Source of the DNA: Rufibacter radiotolerans
Lineage (GTDB): Bacteria > Bacteroidota > Bacteroidia > Cytophagales > Hymenobacteraceae
Assembly (NCBI RefSeq): GCF_001078055.1
Contig: NZ_CP010777.1
Location: 2,254,408-2,318,407, forward strand
Reading direction: 5' to 3'
DNA length: 64,000 nucleotides
Below, one piece after another: positions 62,321-64,000 of this stretch; the stretch's first letter is position 1; each line of letters begins with the position of its first letter. The notes under the pieces are model-generated. The model was not told the origin of the DNA. It saw only the letters and a list, made by a program, of their open reading frames with translations, and ran no database searches. The translations under genes and the position numbers were made by a program.

Positions 62321-64000
62321 ATGCATTCCATTAAAAGTTGTCTGCTCATCTTTCTGCTGTTACTCTGTACCGTTACGCTGGTAGAGGCTGCTTGCAGTGT
62401 GAACATAACGCCCCTTAGCCCAACACCCGTCTGCCAGGGCACTAGTGTTCTTTTAACCGCAAACGCAACCTCCGATCCGGCAGGGGATACGTTTACTTAC
62501 CAATGGGTCAAAGATGGGGTTGATATTCCTAACGCTACCCAATCAACGTTCAGCGCCACGGCTTCAGGCAATTACCTTGTAAGGGTATCCAGCAGCAGTA
62601 GCCCGCCATGTACGGTTTCTTCAGTTCCGGTTACGGTCACCGTTAATCCCATTCCTGCTACCCCAGATTTTATCACTAACCCCACCACAGCTCAGTGTTC
62701 TGGTTCACCCATACAGTTTACGGTCACTAATCCTTCTCTTAACACCTCCTATGTCTGGGACTTTGGTGACGGTTCTACCACTGTTGGCACATCCGTAAGC
62801 CATACCTATACCGCTATTGGGGCTGGATCAGTAAATTTCCCGGTAACCGTCTATGGTGTTAGTCAAGCAGGTTGTCGGTCGGCCAATAACTCCAGGTTTG
62901 TCACTATCAACAGAAAGCCAGGTTTTACCGCCCCCAAAGACAGCAGCAACTTCCAGGTGTGCGTGGAGGAAAAGGACACCATCAAGGTAAAGGCCTCGCT
63001 TCTGAACAATACGCCCGTTCCTAATGACATTACCCAGTATATTGTAGACTTTGGGGATGGCGCAGGACCTAAAGTATTTTTGCCAGATCAATTCACCAGT
63101 ACCACCCCTATCCGGAATTCCGTTCCTTATGATACCACCGGTGCCTTCAAGATTACCATCAGGGCAATTGGCGCCAATGGCTGCGACTCTGTTTACACCA
63201 AAGACTTTAAGATTGACCGTAAACCCAAGGCAGATTTTGACGCCCGGTCTGGCAAGAAGCGACTTATAGATAATCAATGTACTCCGGTCATTATTGCTAT
63301 TCAAGACACCTCCACCGGTGGTAATCTTACTTACCGGTATAGAGTGACCAACAGTCAGGGACAGCCACCCAGTGGCTTTTCTTACATTCAAGGGACAGAT
63401 TCCACGTCCAGAGAACCCGTTCTTAGGTTTGACATTGAAGGCCGCTATACCATCAGGCTCATAGTATCCAACTCCTGTGGCCAAGACACGGCAACCCAAA
63501 GTGCCTTGATTGCTCGGCCGGAGGTCATGCTCTTTGCTGATTCTACCGTTTGCGGGCCCGCCACTATTTTATTCGATGCACAAAAAGTAGAGTATGATAT
63601 AAATTTGGGGAAAGTTGAAAAAAGCTTCGCATGGTCTGTAAGCCCCAATACCGGGGTAACGTTCGTGAACGGCACCACTGCGGCCTCTAAATTTCCGGAG
63701 ATCAGGTTTGGCTCCCCGGGCACGTTTAAGGTTACCGTGATCACAGAAAACGAATGCGGAAACTCCCGAGACTTTGAAATGTTCCCTGCAGAAGCCACCA
63801 TTACCATTAACCCCTTACCTACGGCGGTACAGTTTACGGCCAACAGTGTCACTATCTGTAACGGAGATAGTACCACCATCAGGCCCAGTGGCCCGGGCAC
63901 CAGTTTTGAGTTTTATACCCAGGAAACGGGCGGCACCAGCCTCTTCTCTGGCCGCGAACTTAAAACTACAGGCCTGTCCACTACCACGGTGTACTATGTG
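62321..64000 (+). CDS. large secreted PKD/Ig-repeat protein (partial, runs off right edge)
   Basis: The frame begins MHSIKSCLLIFLLLLCTVTL, a signal peptide, and stays open for 560 codons to the window edge. The mature part starts with an Ig-like module (CQGTSVLLTANATS...YQWVKDGVDIPNAT). PKD domains follow, with YVWDFGDGSTTVGTSVSHTY near residue 145, YIVDFGDGAGPKVFLPDQ near 245, and further PKD-like repeats (FDIEGRYTIRLIVSNSCGQD). Conserved Cys pairs recur in each module. Such proteins are exported adhesins of Bacteroidota, usually ending in a T9SS or gliding-related C-terminal domain, which here lies outside the window. Confidence 0.85.
   Translation, partial: MHSIKSCLLIFLLLLCTVTLVEAACSVNITPLSPTPVCQGTSVLLTANATSDPAGDTFTYQWVKDGVDIPNATQSTFSATASGNYLVRVSSSSSPPCTVSSVPVTVTVNPIPATPDFITNPTTAQCSGSPIQFTVTNPSLNTSYVWDFGDGSTTVGTSVSHTYTAIGAGSVNFPVTVYGVSQAGCRSANNSRFVTINRKPGFTAPKDSSNFQVCVEEKDTIKVKASLLNNTPVPNDITQYIVDFGDGAGPKVFLPDQFTSTTPIRNSVPYDTTGAFKITIRAIGANGCDSVYTKDFKIDRKPKADFDARSGKKRLIDNQCTPVIIAIQDTSTGGNLTYRYRVTNSQGQPPSGFSYIQGTDSTSREPVLRFDIEGRYTIRLIVSNSCGQDTATQSALIARPEVMLFADSTVCGPATILFDAQKVEYDINLGKVEKSFAWSVSPNTGVTFVNGTTAASKFPEIRFGSPGTFKVTVITENECGNSRDFEMFPAEATITINPLPTAVQFTANSVTICNGDSTTIRPSGPGTSFEFYTQETGGTSLFSGRELKTTGLSTTTVYYV

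Overview
The window looks like a chromosomal segment of a Bacteroidota bacterium of order Cytophagales, most likely family Hymenobacteraceae (Rufibacter, Nibribacter or Pontibacter-like). This placement is an inference. It rests on type IX secretion (T9SS) C-terminal sorting domains on secreted proteins, promoters of the form TTG-N19-TAnnTTTG, few Shine-Dalgarno sites, and the familiar look of the proteins. No 16S gene is present to settle the genus.

Layout. 1-14.4 kb is visibly GC-rich and holds signalling and transport genes: two PAS histidine kinases with three small paralogous 'STAS-like' proteins, a GAF protein, a single-domain response regulator, Kup and CorA ion transporters, and a GlxA-type regulator next to a DJ-1/PfpI protein. 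14.4-22.2 kb is accessory: a serine recombinase with a 32-bp palindrome upstream, an HNH protein divergent from a small XRE regulator with stacked palindromes between them, and a decayed type I restriction locus (hsdM and hsdR remnants) around an intact RloC/PrrC-like ATPase. It ends at a Ser-Pro-Arg tRNA cluster whose tRNA-Arg gene is a plausible insertion point. 22.6-54.5 kb is core metabolism: BatB/BatC-like proteins, thiolase, the biotin operon bioB-F-D-A plus a ketoacyl synthase, two tandem T9SS proteins, lysC-lysA, the metY-metX-hom operon, purC, RNase Z, trpS, hppD and a phosphohexomutase. 54.8-57 kb is AT-rich with small hypothetical genes. 57.7-64 kb has an MFS transporter, a twice-frameshifted multicopper oxidase and the start of a large PKD-repeat surface protein.

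Three observations stand out. First, the metY-metX-hom leader contains both a SAM-I riboswitch and a 13-residue peptide, MRMCSMRGCCCRF, with three consecutive Cys codons inside a hairpin; this suggests one operon reading both SAM and cysteine. Second, an RloC-like ATPase with a CxxC hook survives uninterrupted between recognisable wreckage of hsdM and hsdR. Third, a roughly 36-40 bp palindromic repeat (arm consensus near CGTTTTGGGCCTGTTTTC) occurs about 15 times from 24.8 to 59.4 kb. I see no copy before 22.6 kb, and one copy is embedded in frame in bioF.
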